A stretch of 64,000 nucleotides of DNA, from the NCBI RefSeq assembly GCF_014805685.1, contig NC_060885.1, forward strand, positions 32,329,632 to 32,393,631, read 5' to 3'. Below, in pieces: positions 48,928 through 61,956 of this stretch. The notes beneath the pieces were generated by a model. That model saw only the letters and a program-made list of their open reading frames with translations. It was not told where the DNA came from and ran no database searches. The translations under genes and the position numbers were made by a program. Source of the stretch: Silurus meridionalis (Eukaryota > Chordata > Actinopteri > Siluriformes > Siluridae). Within the stretch, counting starts at the first letter, position 1; each line of letters opens with the position of its first letter.

Positions 48928-51324
48928 CGCGCGCAGTTTTTATTTTTTTTGTAAACGTGTGTGTGTGGGTGTTTGTACAACTTCCTAAACTGCCCTCAAT
49001 CAAATACACAACGTGATCAACACCTTGCATCTCTTCAACAGCATTCATTATTAAAAAAAAAAAGTGTGACCCGTAGCAGCGATTAAGGGGTTCAAGCAGT
49101 ACGTCTTTTATTCTTAAAGGTAGATGTTTCCTTAAACATCACAACTCGCTTTTCTTGATCCTTTGCATCATCGAACGTTAAATGCCAAAGCAACAAAGCA
49201 TTGCTGAAATACATGCTCACTTCCTGTTTTAGCGTCTCAGCCATTCACTTTCTATTCAAAGCTTTGATCACTTCCGCCTCATGAATCAGGTTTGAGGGTC
49301 AATCCAAAAGTGAAAATGTAACGATTATTTTTAAAATATTTAATAATGTTCTATGTTGTTTAGGTCTAAAATGTCTGTTTTTTCACCTCTGGTGCACTCG
49401 CATATGGCACCTTTTGAAGTTTGAAACTGAGGCTACATTTGTTGCTAAACCTTACGTTGACCTCCAGCCGCATGTTGACAGGAAAATAGCAGTCGCTTAA
49501 CCAGCAGGAAAAAAGTGCCCTTTTGGTTTGTCATTTTAATCTGTAGGGAGCAGACGCTTTATTCACTCGGACAAGCTAATCAGTGGCAATAGACTGGGCT
49601 GTCCCTCTTGGGAGGAGAGATGGATTTAAAAGGAAATCGTAATCGAAATAACCCTTTAACAACACGTGGCCGATGAAAGTCAACGGTCGTAAATTGTCCA
49701 GCGCTTCTCTCAGGATTCTTCTGCTTCCACGTTTGCCGCTTTCTAGCTTACGAGCTGTACATCTCTCGCAAAACAGCGGGTCAACACCCCAAGCATGGCC
49801 ACAGAGATAAGGGTGGTTGTACACCAGCAAATTTGCAGCGCATTAGTTGCTGCCGGCGCTCATTAGACTTGCGTGTCACATAGCTCTTTTGAGTGCGTTT
49901 AAGCATCATGAGAAAGCATGTTGAGCAAACCTCAAGCCATGACAAACAATAACTACTTCGATACCGGGCTAATTAGAGGCTGCTATCTGAGCCTTAGACA
50001 CCCACACACAGTTCTATATTATCCGCTTTATTACCTCCACTGCCTCCTGCCTCAACACACGTGTATGGAAATGTGTGCACGTGTACAGGGCTTGTATACG
50101 CATCAGAGTCGGAGTGCATGTATCACCATTACTGTGAGCTTTAATGGATGCCTCGTATGTACGTAAAAAAATCACCGAAGTGACTTCACACACTTTGCTT
50201 TCTAGGGAAAATCTGCAAAACTCAATCGCACGCCTTTTATAGCTCGCACATGCCAATTATGACATTTTGTTTAGAGCAACTACAAAGTTGAATGATTATT
50301 ACACATTTATAAACGCTTTTAAAATTTACTAAGATCTTGAAAACATTGCCGGCCGACTATAGGTCAATATAATTAGCGTGCTTGTGTGCGTCAAATGATT
50401 TTAGAACAGCGATGGTTATCATTATTTTAATTAACTCTTGATCAGTTTTTGCATCGTTTTGCTTTAAAGATCATGTCCTCTGAATAAAGGCTTTAGATTA
50501 AAACTTAGTCCAATGATTTTGTCAAATATGTCCAACACTAGTTTAGAATGTACATTGGTATAATTGTAGATAATTGCAGATGCACAAGACGTTTTCTGTG
50601 CTGTTGCAATACTTGAGTCCATACAGTGTATATACGACAGTTGGTAAATTGTACAGTAGACACATGGAAACATTGTGCTAAATGAACGTGATGAAAGCTT
50701 GGAGTTAAATCCTCGGTATACCGATTGATGCGCTTTAATCTCAGGATTTCTTCACTCCCTCTGTCTGTTTCTCTGTGCTTTCCTCCATCTCTCTGGGTTT
50801 TACAGAAGCTCAATGTTTCTCAGAGTCTCTTTCTGCCTCATCTGAACTCTTATTTCCACACTGTTTATAGAAGAAGACTTTTAGCATAATTAATTGAGAA
50901 GCAGTTTAATTGGCAGTAATGTCGGGCTCTGATGGGACACAGCTGGTGTGATTGCTAAAGTTGGAGGAAACTGAGAAGATGGCGCTTTTTTTTTTTTCTT
51001 TCTAGACGAAGTGCACCAGCAGAGCTCAGAGCTTACATTATAACTTTTTTTTACATGAAGTTCTACTGAAAACAAAGTCTGGCATTGCTAAAACAGTGCC
51101 ATCATCATCATCTCAAAGTCGGCTCATCGGATGAGCACGATAGTGACACAATTATAACAGTCATATTCATTGTATAGTGATACGGCGATTTATAAAAAAC
51201 AATATTTCTCCGACCCAGTATTCAATACATAGTGTTAATTATTTGTGTCAATCATATTATTTAAATCCAATGCATCTGGGATCCCATCTCATCTGACGCT
51301 CTAATGTGCATTTCTGATTTGCAG

Positions 51325-51435
51325 GAGACTCTATCTGGAGTCTTTGTCCAGCAGAGTGTGAGAAGAGGACACAATCTGAGGTCCTCCGGCAGGGCGACAC
51401 TCTTCAGCCAGCCCAGGGCCTACCTACCTCCTCAG
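51325..51435 (+). CDS. mcu: MCU coding exon 2 (end of presequence)
   Basis: Acceptor TTTCTGATTTGCAG and donor GTTAGT enclose 111 nt, 37 codons in the same phase as exon 1: ETLSGVFVQQSVRRGHNLRS, then SGRATLFSQPRAYLPPQ. It has five Arg and only one acidic residue, so it continues a targeting sequence. Exons 1 and 2 total 74 codons, the same as the part of human MCU before the N-terminal domain (which starts near residue 75). Sequence identity to human is very low here, as presequences diverge fast; the call rests on phase, splice sites, composition, length and position. The exon encoding VYQNGLPVISVRLPSRRERC was looked for downstream and not found, so it lies beyond the right edge. Confidence 0.72.
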
Positions 51436-51477
51436 GTTAGTGCGATCGGGTGAAGAAGAAAAAATAAAAGCCTTCTT

Positions 51478-51905
51478 ATACACTGTACAAACAAAAGTAT
51501 TGGGACACCTGATTTTTCTACCCACATGTGGTTCATTTCTCAAACTGTTTCCACAAAGCTGGAGGCAAAACATTGTAGAATAGGATCACTTGAACTTGGA
51601 GACCCAAACCTGTTCCAGTATGACAAATTCAGCTTCATGAAGATGTGTTTTACATGTGTTGGAGTGGAAGATCTCCTGCTGTAGAGATCAAACCCTGTTA
51701 ATGTGAAGGATGAAGGATGAGTGCACCTCAGGGCTCTTCACCTTAACCACATCAGTACCTGTTTTTACAAACACCTCAGACAAATCTCCACAAGCACACC
51801 CCAAAATTTTGTGCAACGTCCTTCTGGATAGTGAAGGTTATTATAAGAGCAAATTGGGACTAAATATGGAATGGGATGTTTTTAAAAGAATCTTTTGCTC
51901 AGGTC
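51478..51905 (+). mobile_element. Tc1-type relic next to MCU exon 2
   Basis: Begins 43 nt after the exon 2 donor: ACACTGTACAAACAAAAGTA then TTGGGACACCTG, CCCACATGTGGTTCATTTCT, CCCAAACCTGTTCCAGTATG, GGAGTGGAAGATCTCCTGCT. The right terminal repeat is lost. The insertion does not touch the donor. Confidence 0.7.
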
Positions 51906-52424
51906 TTGACGAATTTTCACCAGTGTATCGGATAAACCAAAGCCTTCCTGAAAGTGCTCAACTCGAGTTTTAAATTGAATGCGTTTTTGTACCCCGTCGA
52001 AGTTAACGAGGTCAACCCAAGCACCTCGTTTATTATAGCAAAGGCGCGCATTAGGGACCGGTCACTTTGATAGATTAGATACTCAGCGTAGAAAATTTCA
52101 CGTTTCCTGACTGACCTTGTAGCAGATCAGCATATTTTGACGCTGTAGATAGTTTGGACTGATATAAGAAATTCCTGTGTCTGGTTGTGAAATGCGTCTC
52201 TGCCATTATTAATGCTGCCAACAACAATTCAAATGTAAAAAGAAATTATTTCATTACATATAATTTATTTATTTATGCATGTATTTATATATTTTTTATT
52301 TTCAACCTGATTTATATAAAACACATTTCTTGATTTTTGGGTCATCATTAGTGGTGCATTGATTTTATTAATTAATAAGTAAACTAATTAATTTAATTGA
52401 GTTTTCAGTACCTACTGATACTAA

Positions 52425-52560
52425 TTGGAAGGTCATGAGTTCAAATCCCAGCCCCACCATATTTCTACTTTTATTTTCTGGTGGTGCTGGGATTTGAACT
52501 CATGACCATTTTTGGACTCGAGTGCAATGCCTTAACCATGGAGCCACCGCATGCTTTGAG
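52425..52560. repeat. inverted pair of SINE heads forming a stem-loop
   Basis: The arm 52431-52459 (GGTCATGAGTTCAAATCCCA...) and the arm 52479-52507 (TGGTGGTGCTGGGATTTGAA...) are reverse complements over 29 nt with one mismatch, around a 19-nt loop. Both arms carry the tRNA B-box-like sequence GAGTTCAAATCCC; the right half continues to ACCATGGAGCCACCGC, the SINE end in reverse. Confidence 0.8.
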
Positions 52561-53539
52561 TGCACGAGTTATTAGGGCTGTACCAAGCACACATAATGAA
52601 GTTTAATTAATCTCTAATGTCTAATCTCTAAATCTGATTTTAATCAGAGTTATTAAGTGTGTATGTGAATATGGCATTTTCCTGGTTTCCTCCTTCATTA
52701 CCAACCCTGATAAGTAGGGCACAGCATCAATCACGCACAAATCATCACACATCGCCAGAGGCCATGGAAACGGGTTTGATTTCCTTCTCAGTGCAGATTG
52801 TTTGGCTGATGGAGGCTGCTGTAGCAGCTGCATTACGTCCAGAAGATCAGCTCAAGGTTAAGTGTGTGCATTTTTAATACAGAGGATTCCTCCACTCCAA
52901 CACCCCACACCAACCACCCCACTGGATTCAATAAACGTGTGGGCTATAATTTTTTTTTTTTTTTTGGTAGAAAAAACAGCCCTATTTTTATCCAGTGCCA
53001 TCTCGGAGTCACACATTAGCAAGGGCAAACGTGTGCTAAAGCAAATTCAATCTGAGTCGCATAAGGAGCGTTTATGAGCTACCTGAGAGAGGAGAGATGA
53101 TTAGATGGTGAGGAGCAGCGACGTGACCGAACTACATTTGCTCTACATTCGTACTTTTTTTTTTTTTTTTTTTGCTACTGTCCATCCGAATTTTAAATAC
53201 GTGTTAAAAAAAAGATAAAATCTCATTTTGGTCCATTTTTATGATTTGAGTTATTTCTTCTAGCTTGAAGTAATGTGTCTGTTTTTTTTTTGTTTTTTTT
53301 TTATATATAGAAATCCAATTAAAATATAATATACACCTGTAGTGAAAAACATTATGTATTTAAAAAAAGGGAATGTTTATATTGTAGAATATATGGGATT
53401 CATTTTCTCACTTTTTTACACGTCTTTGATTTGTTTAATAAGTGACTTTGACTTGAATAAGTGACCTGCAAATCGAAACACATTCAGGACTCTGTGTAGG
53501 TCAATAAAAAATTCACTTATAATCAAAATGTATGTGTAT

Positions 53540-53650
53540 TTATCTCTGATGAGGAAGTCTGGGGTGACTGTGACAAGGAAAAACTCCCTTTAGATGGTGT
53601 GAGTAAGAAACCTTGAGAGAGACCAAATTCAAAAAGAGGAACCCATCATT
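53540..53650 (-). repeat. same repeat as 37440, reverse fragment
   Basis: GACAAGGAAAAACTCCCTTT and AAGAAACCTTGAGAGAGACC are reverse complements of the core of the repeat at 37440-37640. Confidence 0.6.
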
Positions 53651-54310
53651 ATCTGTCTGACACTAAGAGTATGATTAGAGATTGATTGGAGATTGAGAAA
53701 TATCTGATTGAGTAATGTTCTTTCTACAGTCTTGTACAGTCATTTAGAGTTGAGGAACTCAAATTAGGTCAACATCTGAGATCAGTATAAATTCAACAAC
53801 AAATAATCCATGCCAGAGCCTTTAAATGTTCAACGATGGAGTAATAGTACTTCGCATGAATCGTGATCGAATTCCTCAACCTAAAGGATCCAAGGTTGAT
53901 CCTGGAACAGACTTTTCTTAGAGCACACTGGGGTGCGAGAAAGCTGCTGGACCGTTTTTTTTTTTTATCAATTTTTTTGCTTGCTCTTTCAACACAACGG
54001 CGGAGATGTTTCGGGCTCGAGGACCCTGAACCTCACTCCTGTCGTTTAATAACACTTATATCTGGCGTTCTTCTGCGTTAATTCGATTAAGTTTTTTCCC
54101 TCTGATCTGTATCCTCCCCTCCACATCGGATCGCATTAGTCGGGACAAGTGTCTCATTCAGCAGTTAATGTCTTGTGAGAATTCTGCACGAAACTGATTT
54201 CAGTATCTGCTTCCATACCACTGTGGTTCCAAATGAATGTGTATTTCCATCTCTCGAGACAGTAAGATTGTATCTCAGCCTTTCCTTTGCTTTCATTTAT
54301 CTCCCTCTTT

Positions 54311-54317
<7 letters not shown>

Positions 54318-54373
<56 letters not shown>
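54318..54373 (+). repeat. (CT)n microsatellite
   Basis: About 28 uninterrupted CT units. Confidence 0.97.
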
Positions 54374-54376
<3 letters not shown>

Positions 54377-55159
54377 TCCCTGTTCCCTCTCTCTTCCTCT
54401 CTACCCGCATTGCTGTAGTGAAGGGGCCAGATGTGTCATCGATCGCCAGGGTCTGCGGCTCTTCGTCTGTTCTGCGCTGACAGGTTATCTCTCCCGTCAG
54501 GGCTCGACAGCGTTATCACACCTTTTCTTTATCATGCGTGGAATCTTTTTTCCGATCGGAGAATTGCTACGTTACAGACTAACGTATACGCAGCGTTGTT
54601 ATAACTCTTGGGGGTTCTTCTCTTCCTCTTGCTTTTACTTCAGACTTTTTATTTCCTCCCTCTAATTTCTCCTTTTTTTCCCCCCACTAAAATACAAATG
54701 ACTAAACTGCAGAACACATTCCTGGTCACCATCGTGGCGGTGGGAGTGTTTGTTATTCCACTGGTGAACCCCGTGACGCCTGGACGCCGTATACGGTGCA
54801 ATCCTGAATCATCTTTGGCAGCTTTAGCGCATTTCGCTGCCTTATTTGAGCCGAGTTAAAGGGAGACGCCATCACTTCTACTTTGTCCTTGGCAGAAGCT
54901 GCTACTTTAGCTGTATTATAATCCTCTTAAGTGAGAGAGAGAGCGAGAGAGAGAGAGCGTAGACTCTACAGCACTGCAGAGTGACATTATACTCTCTAGT
55001 ATTTGCTTCTCAGAGACTTATCAGGGTTTCCCCTGGTGTATTCCAGCCTCCTTCAAGCACTGAAATGACTTCATTGTAAATTTAAAGAAAAGAATTTAGA
55101 ATCATTCTGTTTAAATAATTACATTTTAATTATAAGTCTCTTCTGAAATCAACATAATG

Positions 55160-55660
55160 CACTTGCACTTGTAATGTTGTTGCAGTTTCAGTTGTAATGC
55201 TGGTGCAGTTGTAATGACGTTGCTGTAGTGATGCTATTACTGTTGCAGTTGTAACGGTGTTGCTGTTGTAATGAAGTTGCAGTTGTAATAGTGTTGCAGT
55301 GGTAATGCGTTGTTGTTTAAATTTTTTTTGCAGTGGTATTACGTTGTTGTAATGGTTTTGCAGTAGTTATGGTGGGGATGTATTGGTGTTGGAGTGGTAA
55401 TGGTGTTGTTGTGTGTAGTTGTAATGGTATTGCAGTTGTAATGGTGTTGCAGTGGTAATACGTTGTTGTTTTTTTAAATGGTGTTGCAGTGGTAATGGTG
55501 CCATTGTATTGGTGTTGCAGTAGTAATGCGCTGCTGTTGTAATGCGTTGCAGTGGTAATGGTGTTGCATTAGAAATGCATTGCTGTTCTAATGGTGTTGC
55601 GGTGGTAATGCGTTGCTGTTGTAATGGTGTTGCATTAGAAATGCATTGCTGTTGCAGTGT
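55160..55660 (+). repeat. degenerate tandem repeat of GTTGCAGTGGTAATG type
   Basis: Imperfect units of about 15-18 bp (GTTGTAATGGTGTTGCAGTG and variants) fill 0.5 kb of MCU intron 2. One strand is G/T-rich. Confidence 0.8.
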
Positions 55661-56109
55661 TAATGGTGTGATGCTGCAACTGAGGCAGGTGAAATTGGGA
55701 ACTGGTTTTCAGTAAACTCACCGTCCGCCTACATTACCTTGCTTTAATGCTTCAAACGGTAACGTCCATCACATTTCCTGTGGTATTTTCTATATCTGTT
55801 GAGTAAAAGGAATTCCACAAAGAAAATTGCAGTGTGTGCAGCGGCGTATTCTCCTACTTGATATGCTGTTCTACTCAATTAACTTATGACATGCAATAGT
55901 AGGATGCTGATTTCGGTGTTGAAAAATGATCACAGGGAAAACCCTGCAGCATGAACACCCCATTATTCTCCTGATGATTGAAGATCATTTAAAATCCGCA
56001 GTAGCAAAATGATTATTGGTAATGTAAATGTTCGTTGAGAATAGAGTGTAAGGTTTTTGGCCTTAAAGGATGACTCGGCTGTAATCAGAAGATTTTCTTC
56101 TGTATTGAT

Positions 56110-56142
56110 GTTTCGTACAGAAGATTTTCTTCTGTACGAAAC
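56110..56142. repeat. perfect 15-bp inverted repeat with 3-nt loop
   Basis: GTTTCGTACAGAAGA, TTT, TCTTCTGTACGAAAC. The inner 19 nt (CAGAAGATTTTCTTCTGTA) also occur just upstream at 56086-56104, so a short duplication is part of its origin. Confidence 0.95.
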
Positions 56143-56850
56143 GCATTACAGAGGGACGGGCTGTGAGTTTAAACCCAGGCTGCGTGAATGATGTTAGCAG
56201 GACAGACACGATGAGTGGATGGAGTAGTGTGGAGGAGAGGAGAATAAAAGATTAGCCAGGAGTGAACTGTCCCGCTATCTCTCCGCTCGCTTTAATGAGA
56301 TCTTTAGCCGAGCGCAGTTACAAGCTCTTCCCCGTCTACTATCCATCCTTTAACCTTTTCTTCTCACAGTCAGCACACGACAAGGCACAGTGAAGATACG
56401 TCCTAACTTCCTGAAGGACCAATCTTGGGCTGTGTTCACATTACAAGCTTCAGTGGACCTGTCTGTATTTGATGGTTGCCATTCGTAGCTTTCTTGTCCT
56501 TAACACCTCTCCTTCTTTCTCATGCATTTGGTTTATTCCAGGTTCTCACGAATTGCCAAGATATGAAGTAGATCAAGAACTTTATCCTTCCGCTGTCATT
56601 TAAAAAAAAAAAATAAGAGTAGCATTCTCCTGATGGTTTTCAAGAGCCCTAGAGCAGAAATGATGATTGATTTAAGGGCATGGATGATGGATTTTATGGA
56701 TTTCCATATCCATGCTGTTACTTTGAGAACCTAAAGTTCTTTGAAACGAGAAGAGGGAGTCAACTGAAGGCACACTGATGCATCTGATACACAATGATGA
56801 GTAAATTGAACTAAATCAGATCTAATGCAAAAGAAAATATAATGTGTGTT

Positions 56851-56851
<1 letters not shown>

Positions 56852-56936
<85 letters not shown>
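56852..56936 (+). repeat. (GT)n microsatellite
   Basis: About 42 GT units, the longest dinucleotide tract in the window. Confidence 0.97.
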
Positions 56937-56938
<2 letters not shown>

Positions 56939-57545
56939 TGGAGCACAGATGATGGACAATCTCCACTCGGGCAGAGTTTCAGTTGAAGGGATAAACAGAG
57001 GATGCAGCTGATTGAATGAAGGCCATTTGCTCCTACTGGAAGTGAGCCTGGCTTGTGCGTCTTATCTGTAAGCTCAAGGACTACAGGGTTTTGGAACAGT
57101 GGAATATAAAAATCCGCACCAACGGACATCTGCGAAAGCCGTCTATTTAATTCAAGCGAATGAGACGTGCATTATACACATTTCCATTGTGAGTTTTAAC
57201 AGTAAGAGGTTCGTTCCAGCCACGTTCCTTGCTGTCAAAATGTTAAACCTGTAAAGAATATTGATTCACTCCTCTCTCTCTTTTTGTGGCTTAAAGAAGG
57301 ATGGAAAGGAATGGGAAAAATGGGAAAATACCCTGCCCTGCTTGTTTAACCTGAACATGCGCCCTGTTGTTATTTCTTTCTTTCTTTCTTTTCTTTTTTC
57401 TTTTAATTAATCCTTCGCCTCCCAATTGTTCTCTCCACCCCTACTGTTTATTTCTGCTGCTGAAGCCAGAACTTAAAATCGTCATTAATTAAGATCGCAA
57501 GGCTGAACGATCCCTCGTAGGCTAGGAAAGCGTATTATTTTTAAA

Positions 57546-57548
<3 letters not shown>

Positions 57549-57583
<35 letters not shown>
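57549..57583 (+). repeat. (ATT)n microsatellite
   Basis: About 11 ATT units. Confidence 0.95.
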
Positions 57584-57584
<1 letters not shown>

Positions 57585-57917
57585 TATCAGCAGTGGTCCA
57601 GCGTAAAGCTGTATTTGCTCTGCACATTTCCAACTAGGAATTCACAGATTTCAAAAAAATTATTTAATCTTGTCTTTCCAATTATTGATTATAAAAAAAA
57701 CATCTTCCTGCTGCTCCCGTCAGGGGTCTCCACAGTGGTTCACCTGCACGCCTTCCCTCACCACATCTATATACCTCCTTCTTGACGTTACTCTTTTCCT
57801 CCTACCTGGTGGCTCCATCCTTATCATTCTTCCACCTATATATACCCTATAATCCCTCCTCTGCACAAATGTCCAAACTGTCTTAATCACACCTCTCGCA
57901 CCTTGGCCACATCGACG

Positions 57918-58020
57918 ACGCTGCACCCCAGGCCTCCTCACCCTCATCATCCAAAATGGGATGTTCAAGAAGTGCACGCCAACCTTATGGGGAGGTGTCC
58001 ATACATTTTTGCACATGTAA
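57918..58020 (+). mobile_element. Tc1-type relic, 3' fragment
   Basis: GCTGCACCCCAGGCCTCCTC, AAAATGGGATGTTCAAGAAG and GAGGTGTCCATACATTTTTG are in family order. A small 3' piece only. Confidence 0.6.
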
Positions 58021-58406
58021 CAGTGTTTGTTATACTAACTTTTCCAACAACAAAACTGTTTGAGGAGTTGCAAACTGGATTTAGGTTTATGAGGATTAGT
58101 GTGCACCATTGTGGCTATCCCATTTTTCTTAAAGTAATTTGTGTGTGTGTGTGGCTAAATGTTTGTGTTTGGTGTCTGTGTTGTGGTTTTATCAATAATT
58201 TATGTGCTGCAGCAGCCATGTGAAGGGTCTTTTAGCTGATTGGTGTCAGGCTAAACAATAGGTGGAAAAGAGACCCATTATTTGGCTTTGTTTAGTCTTG
58301 TGATCAAGTAGATTAAGAAAGTCGAGGCAGAGAATAGTTTTCAAAGCATTAGCAAAAAAAGAGGGGGTTAGACTGCCGTAATCACCTTACCGATTGATGA
58401 ATCGAG

Positions 58407-58443
<37 letters not shown>
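58407..58443 (+). repeat. (GT)n microsatellite
   Basis: About 18 GT units. Confidence 0.95.
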
Positions 58444-58447
<4 letters not shown>

Positions 58448-58789
58448 CAGCTCCTGACCCACTGGTTTAGGATAAATAATTGATAAAATTATTAGTAATT
58501 AAATAGGTTCTGTATTTTCTTCAGCTCCAAAGAACAGAAATAACACACTATAAAACAGGTCATTTATTGGGAAACAGTTTATGAAGTGCGACTAAAGACT
58601 GAATAAATGTTACCATTCAGAAGTTGATTATTTTTTCCGAAGCGAGTCATTACTATAATAACATGACAATTTTTCAACATTTGGAGATTCTCCTGTCTCT
58701 CATATCGTTCAGATCTCAACATGACTCAACTGTGATTCTGCAACGTTGTGTACAGAGACCTTCTTCATTCAATTCAAATAAATGACTGC

Positions 58790-59125
58790 ACCGCTGCTCC
58801 CTACATCCTCTCCCGCTGCTCCCTCCATCTGCTCCCTCCATCCTCTACCGCTGCTCCCTCCATCCTCTACCACTGCTCCCTCCACCCGCTACCACTAGTC
58901 CATCCATCCACTGCCCCTGCTCCCTACATCCACTACCACTAGTCCCTCCATCCACTACCACTGATCCCTCCATCCACTACCACTAATCCATCCATCCACT
59001 GCCACTGCTCCCTCCATCCGCTACCACTAGTCCCTCTATCCTTTACCACTGCTCCCTCCATCCTCTACTATTGGTCCTGTGATCTGTTCATCCTCTACCA
59101 CTGCACCACTGATCCTGCCATCTCT
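58790..59125 (+). repeat. 21-bp tandem repeat, CTACCACTGCTCCCTCCATCC type
   Basis: About 15 imperfect copies of a unit CTACCACTGCTCCCTCCATC plus C; copies vary at CTGCTCC/CTAGTCC/CTGATCC. Strongly C/T-rich on the plus strand. Confidence 0.85.
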
Positions 59126-60722
59126 TAGGGTACCATGAACACATGCTTTCATCCTTTTCACAGTTTTGGCCCGAGGCGGAGAAACAAACTTCTGTTTGAT
59201 GTCTGAACACCTGAGTCACTAGCAGTCTTTATATGATGTCTAAAGACCAACCTCATCGAGCAGTTCTTAGATAAGCACTTCTCAGAATTTTTTTTTATTT
59301 TTTATTGTTTCAGACTTGTGGTACTTATTCTGTGTCCTAATGAACCAGTATCAGAATGTATTTATTAATTTACACCACTTTTCTAAGTCGCGTGACCAAA
59401 TGCCCTAAACATAAATGGGATTTGAACTGAACACTCTGGATATTGCAGATTTGTTTATTGGGTGTTGTGATTACCACCACTAGAGTTTCTTATTTTATCT
59501 GTAAAGATAACTACGTGCATTAAATGAGTAACTAATAGGAAGAGCTAAATAAGATGTAGATTAGTCACAGTGAGCATCCCCAAAAGCATCAAACGAAAAA
59601 ACAACACAAATGGAATATACCAATCAAAAGAATGTCATTTTTTAATTGCGGAGACATTCCTTATTTTCACCTCAATTTCATAGAATCTTTTTTTTTTTTT
59701 TTTTTTTTTCTCTCTAACAAAAAAATTTTTTCTAAGTGATTCAGTGAATCCAGCTGCTCTATAGTTTCCTCCAAACAGCAGGAAACAGCGTTTCAGAAAA
59801 AAAAAATACTCCTACCCTGCTTTTTTTCTTCTTGTTTTATTGTTATGGTCATTATGTGACTTTAAAATATATAGCTAGTTAAGAAGCAGAGAAGCTCAAT
59901 GCAAAATCTCTGCAGCTACAACTGCATCACACAAACGCACACACACACAGACGTATGCATAGAAACTAATGAAATGGATGCTAACAGATTGCTAATTTGT
60001 GACTTCAATTATGTGTGCCACGTTTTTTACTTTGACCGAACAAATCTACTCTCAGCATTGACCATATTTGGTCAAATTATTGTACACAGTGTATGTGTAT
60101 ATATATACACACACACACACACACAGACACACACATGTCTGTGGTTGGAGACATCTCTACTGCACGATTCTATTTTATTCCACTCATGGGACAGATTTTG
60201 CACCACAAGTTGAGCTCTAGGGATTGCCTGGACTATTGATTCGAGGGTCAATAAAGCACATGCTAACTGTGTGTGTGTGTGTGTGGTGTTCTGAGAATTT
60301 CAATCACTCTCTCCTGACTCTTTAGGGCACCTGCATATATAGGGGAAATTCATCTCTAGGCTGTAAAAGGTTTTCTGAGTGAAATGGGCAAGTTTTTTGG
60401 AAGGTTCCAGCAGACTCGTGTGATTTAGGGTGATAAGGATGATGACGGCCATCAGGCTCAGGGCAGGATCATTTATGAAGTGCGCCGGTGTGCATGAGCC
60501 TGAACGAGTGTGCGCAAGCGTGTATGCGTGACGATATTAGTCTAAAAAAATAATAATTCTGTTTAGGAGATAAATAGCAGGTCATAGCTTTAGAATGACA
60601 TTGAGGGTGAAAGCTTTTGTGAAAAACTGGGACCATGTCAAATAATGTGAGATGCTGCAAGAGCTCAACCCGGAGATAATCTGTTAATTAATTGATGGAA
60701 TTTTCATATTATGCTAATTACA

Positions 60723-60755
<33 letters not shown>

Positions 60756-61114
60756 TTATGCAAATGTACATTTATTATTAGTGAAACCAATCTCAACATA
60801 GAGCATGAAGACAAAATATTTTTTGTAAATGTTTGAAAGTGATTATGGTGATTTTAAAATTACGTAAATCATCAAACATTAATTTATTTTTTGCTGTGTT
60901 TCCAACCAGACGGTTAATGAGGTGATACCTGAGAAACTCTACCTCTCTTAACTTTAATACGGATTACATAATCAGAGGCTATTTGTTTTCAATATTGGTT
61001 TATACGTTTGAAGCTGTCTGTATATATATTTGTCTGTGAGGCAAGTATTTACTGATATTTAGTTTTTGTTTGTCTGTGAAGAGAGATGACAGAGAGCACC
61101 CCCTGTCTGTTTTC

Positions 61115-61116
<2 letters not shown>

Positions 61117-61152
<36 letters not shown>
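61117..61152 (+). repeat. (AAT)n microsatellite
   Basis: About 12 AAT units. Confidence 0.95.
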
Positions 61153-61153
<1 letters not shown>

Positions 61154-61862
61154 GCATCTTTCCTCAGTATTTAGGAGTCTTTCTGAAATAAAATAGCACT
61201 TGATCCAGCACGTTCTATTTTTTTGCAGATATCATGCAAATAATTGATTGTCAACTACAAGATGCTGAGTCATGGTCATGAAATTGTAAAACATCTAGAA
61301 TGCATCATATGAGCGATTCGTTGGATAAAAAAATGCTTCCTGCAGTTTGTTTCGCCTTCAAATCGTTCCTCTTTTATTTATTTACTAACGATGGGTTAGC
61401 CACACCCACAGTGATGCCACACCCCCAGCGATGCCTTCAAACATGACAGTGCAGAAACCCCCCCCCAAAAAAAAATAAATCTATGCAGCAATGGCATAAG
61501 TCTGCCATGTTCGATAATACGGTGCAATAAGGAGTTCTACATCCTGGGAGAGTGAAACGTGCAGATACAAAAGGAAACACCTACGCAAGCATGCTAACGT
61601 GCTAAACCATGTCTTCTAAGTGCAGCGAAGAGGCAGGAAGGGACTTGTCGCATAGCAAACAGGGGAACACCGAGATTCAGACAGCAGCGAGGATAAAGAG
61701 AGAGGGAGTGGAACGGAGTGAAAGAGAGGGAGGAGGAGGAGGGGATGCCAAAGAAGAGAAATAAGGGGTAACCCCCCTCTCCAGGCAAGGGATTCCACTG
61801 CTGCAGTGCTCAGCATTTCCTGCAGTTACTCTCCCTCCCGCCACTGTGCTGCAGAGTACACA

Positions 61863-61864
<2 letters not shown>

Positions 61865-61897
<33 letters not shown>

Positions 61898-61913
61898 ACA
61901 CACACAGTGCTAG

Positions 61914-61951
<38 letters not shown>
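61865..61951 (+). repeat. (CA)n and (CT)n tracts
   Basis: CA tract at 61865-61896 and CT tract at 61918-61951, separated by 21 bp. Confidence 0.95.

Positions 61952-61956
<5 letters not shown>

Larger units (their letters stand above)
32774..51324 (+). other. MCU intron 1
   Basis: An 18.6-kb intron. It contains SINE relics (35372-35590, 40720-40850), Tc1 relics (37722-37885, 39235-39495, 39831-39888, 41752-41975, 46205-46515, 47575-47925), a third copy of the intergenic repeat (45515-45740), a 44-bp minisatellite (43701-44420) and several microsatellites. The longest open frame, 33642-34127, has no recognisable domain. Nothing supports a nested gene in 33300-35300, 35600-37400, 38000-39200, 42000-43690, 44430-45500 or 48900-51300. 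Confidence 0.7.

Noticed and set aside
54237..54665. 142-codon plus-strand open frame
   Set aside because: Built on the (CT)n microsatellite (Ser-Leu repeats), not a protein.
54700..54860. Frame with hydrophobic MTKLQNTFLVTIVAVGVFV considered as an MCU exon
   Set aside because: Does not match any MCU segment and lacks a fitting acceptor and donor.
56731..57129. 132-codon minus-strand open frame
   Set aside because: Nearly a third is (TH)n from the long (GT)n tract; the flanks show no protein family.
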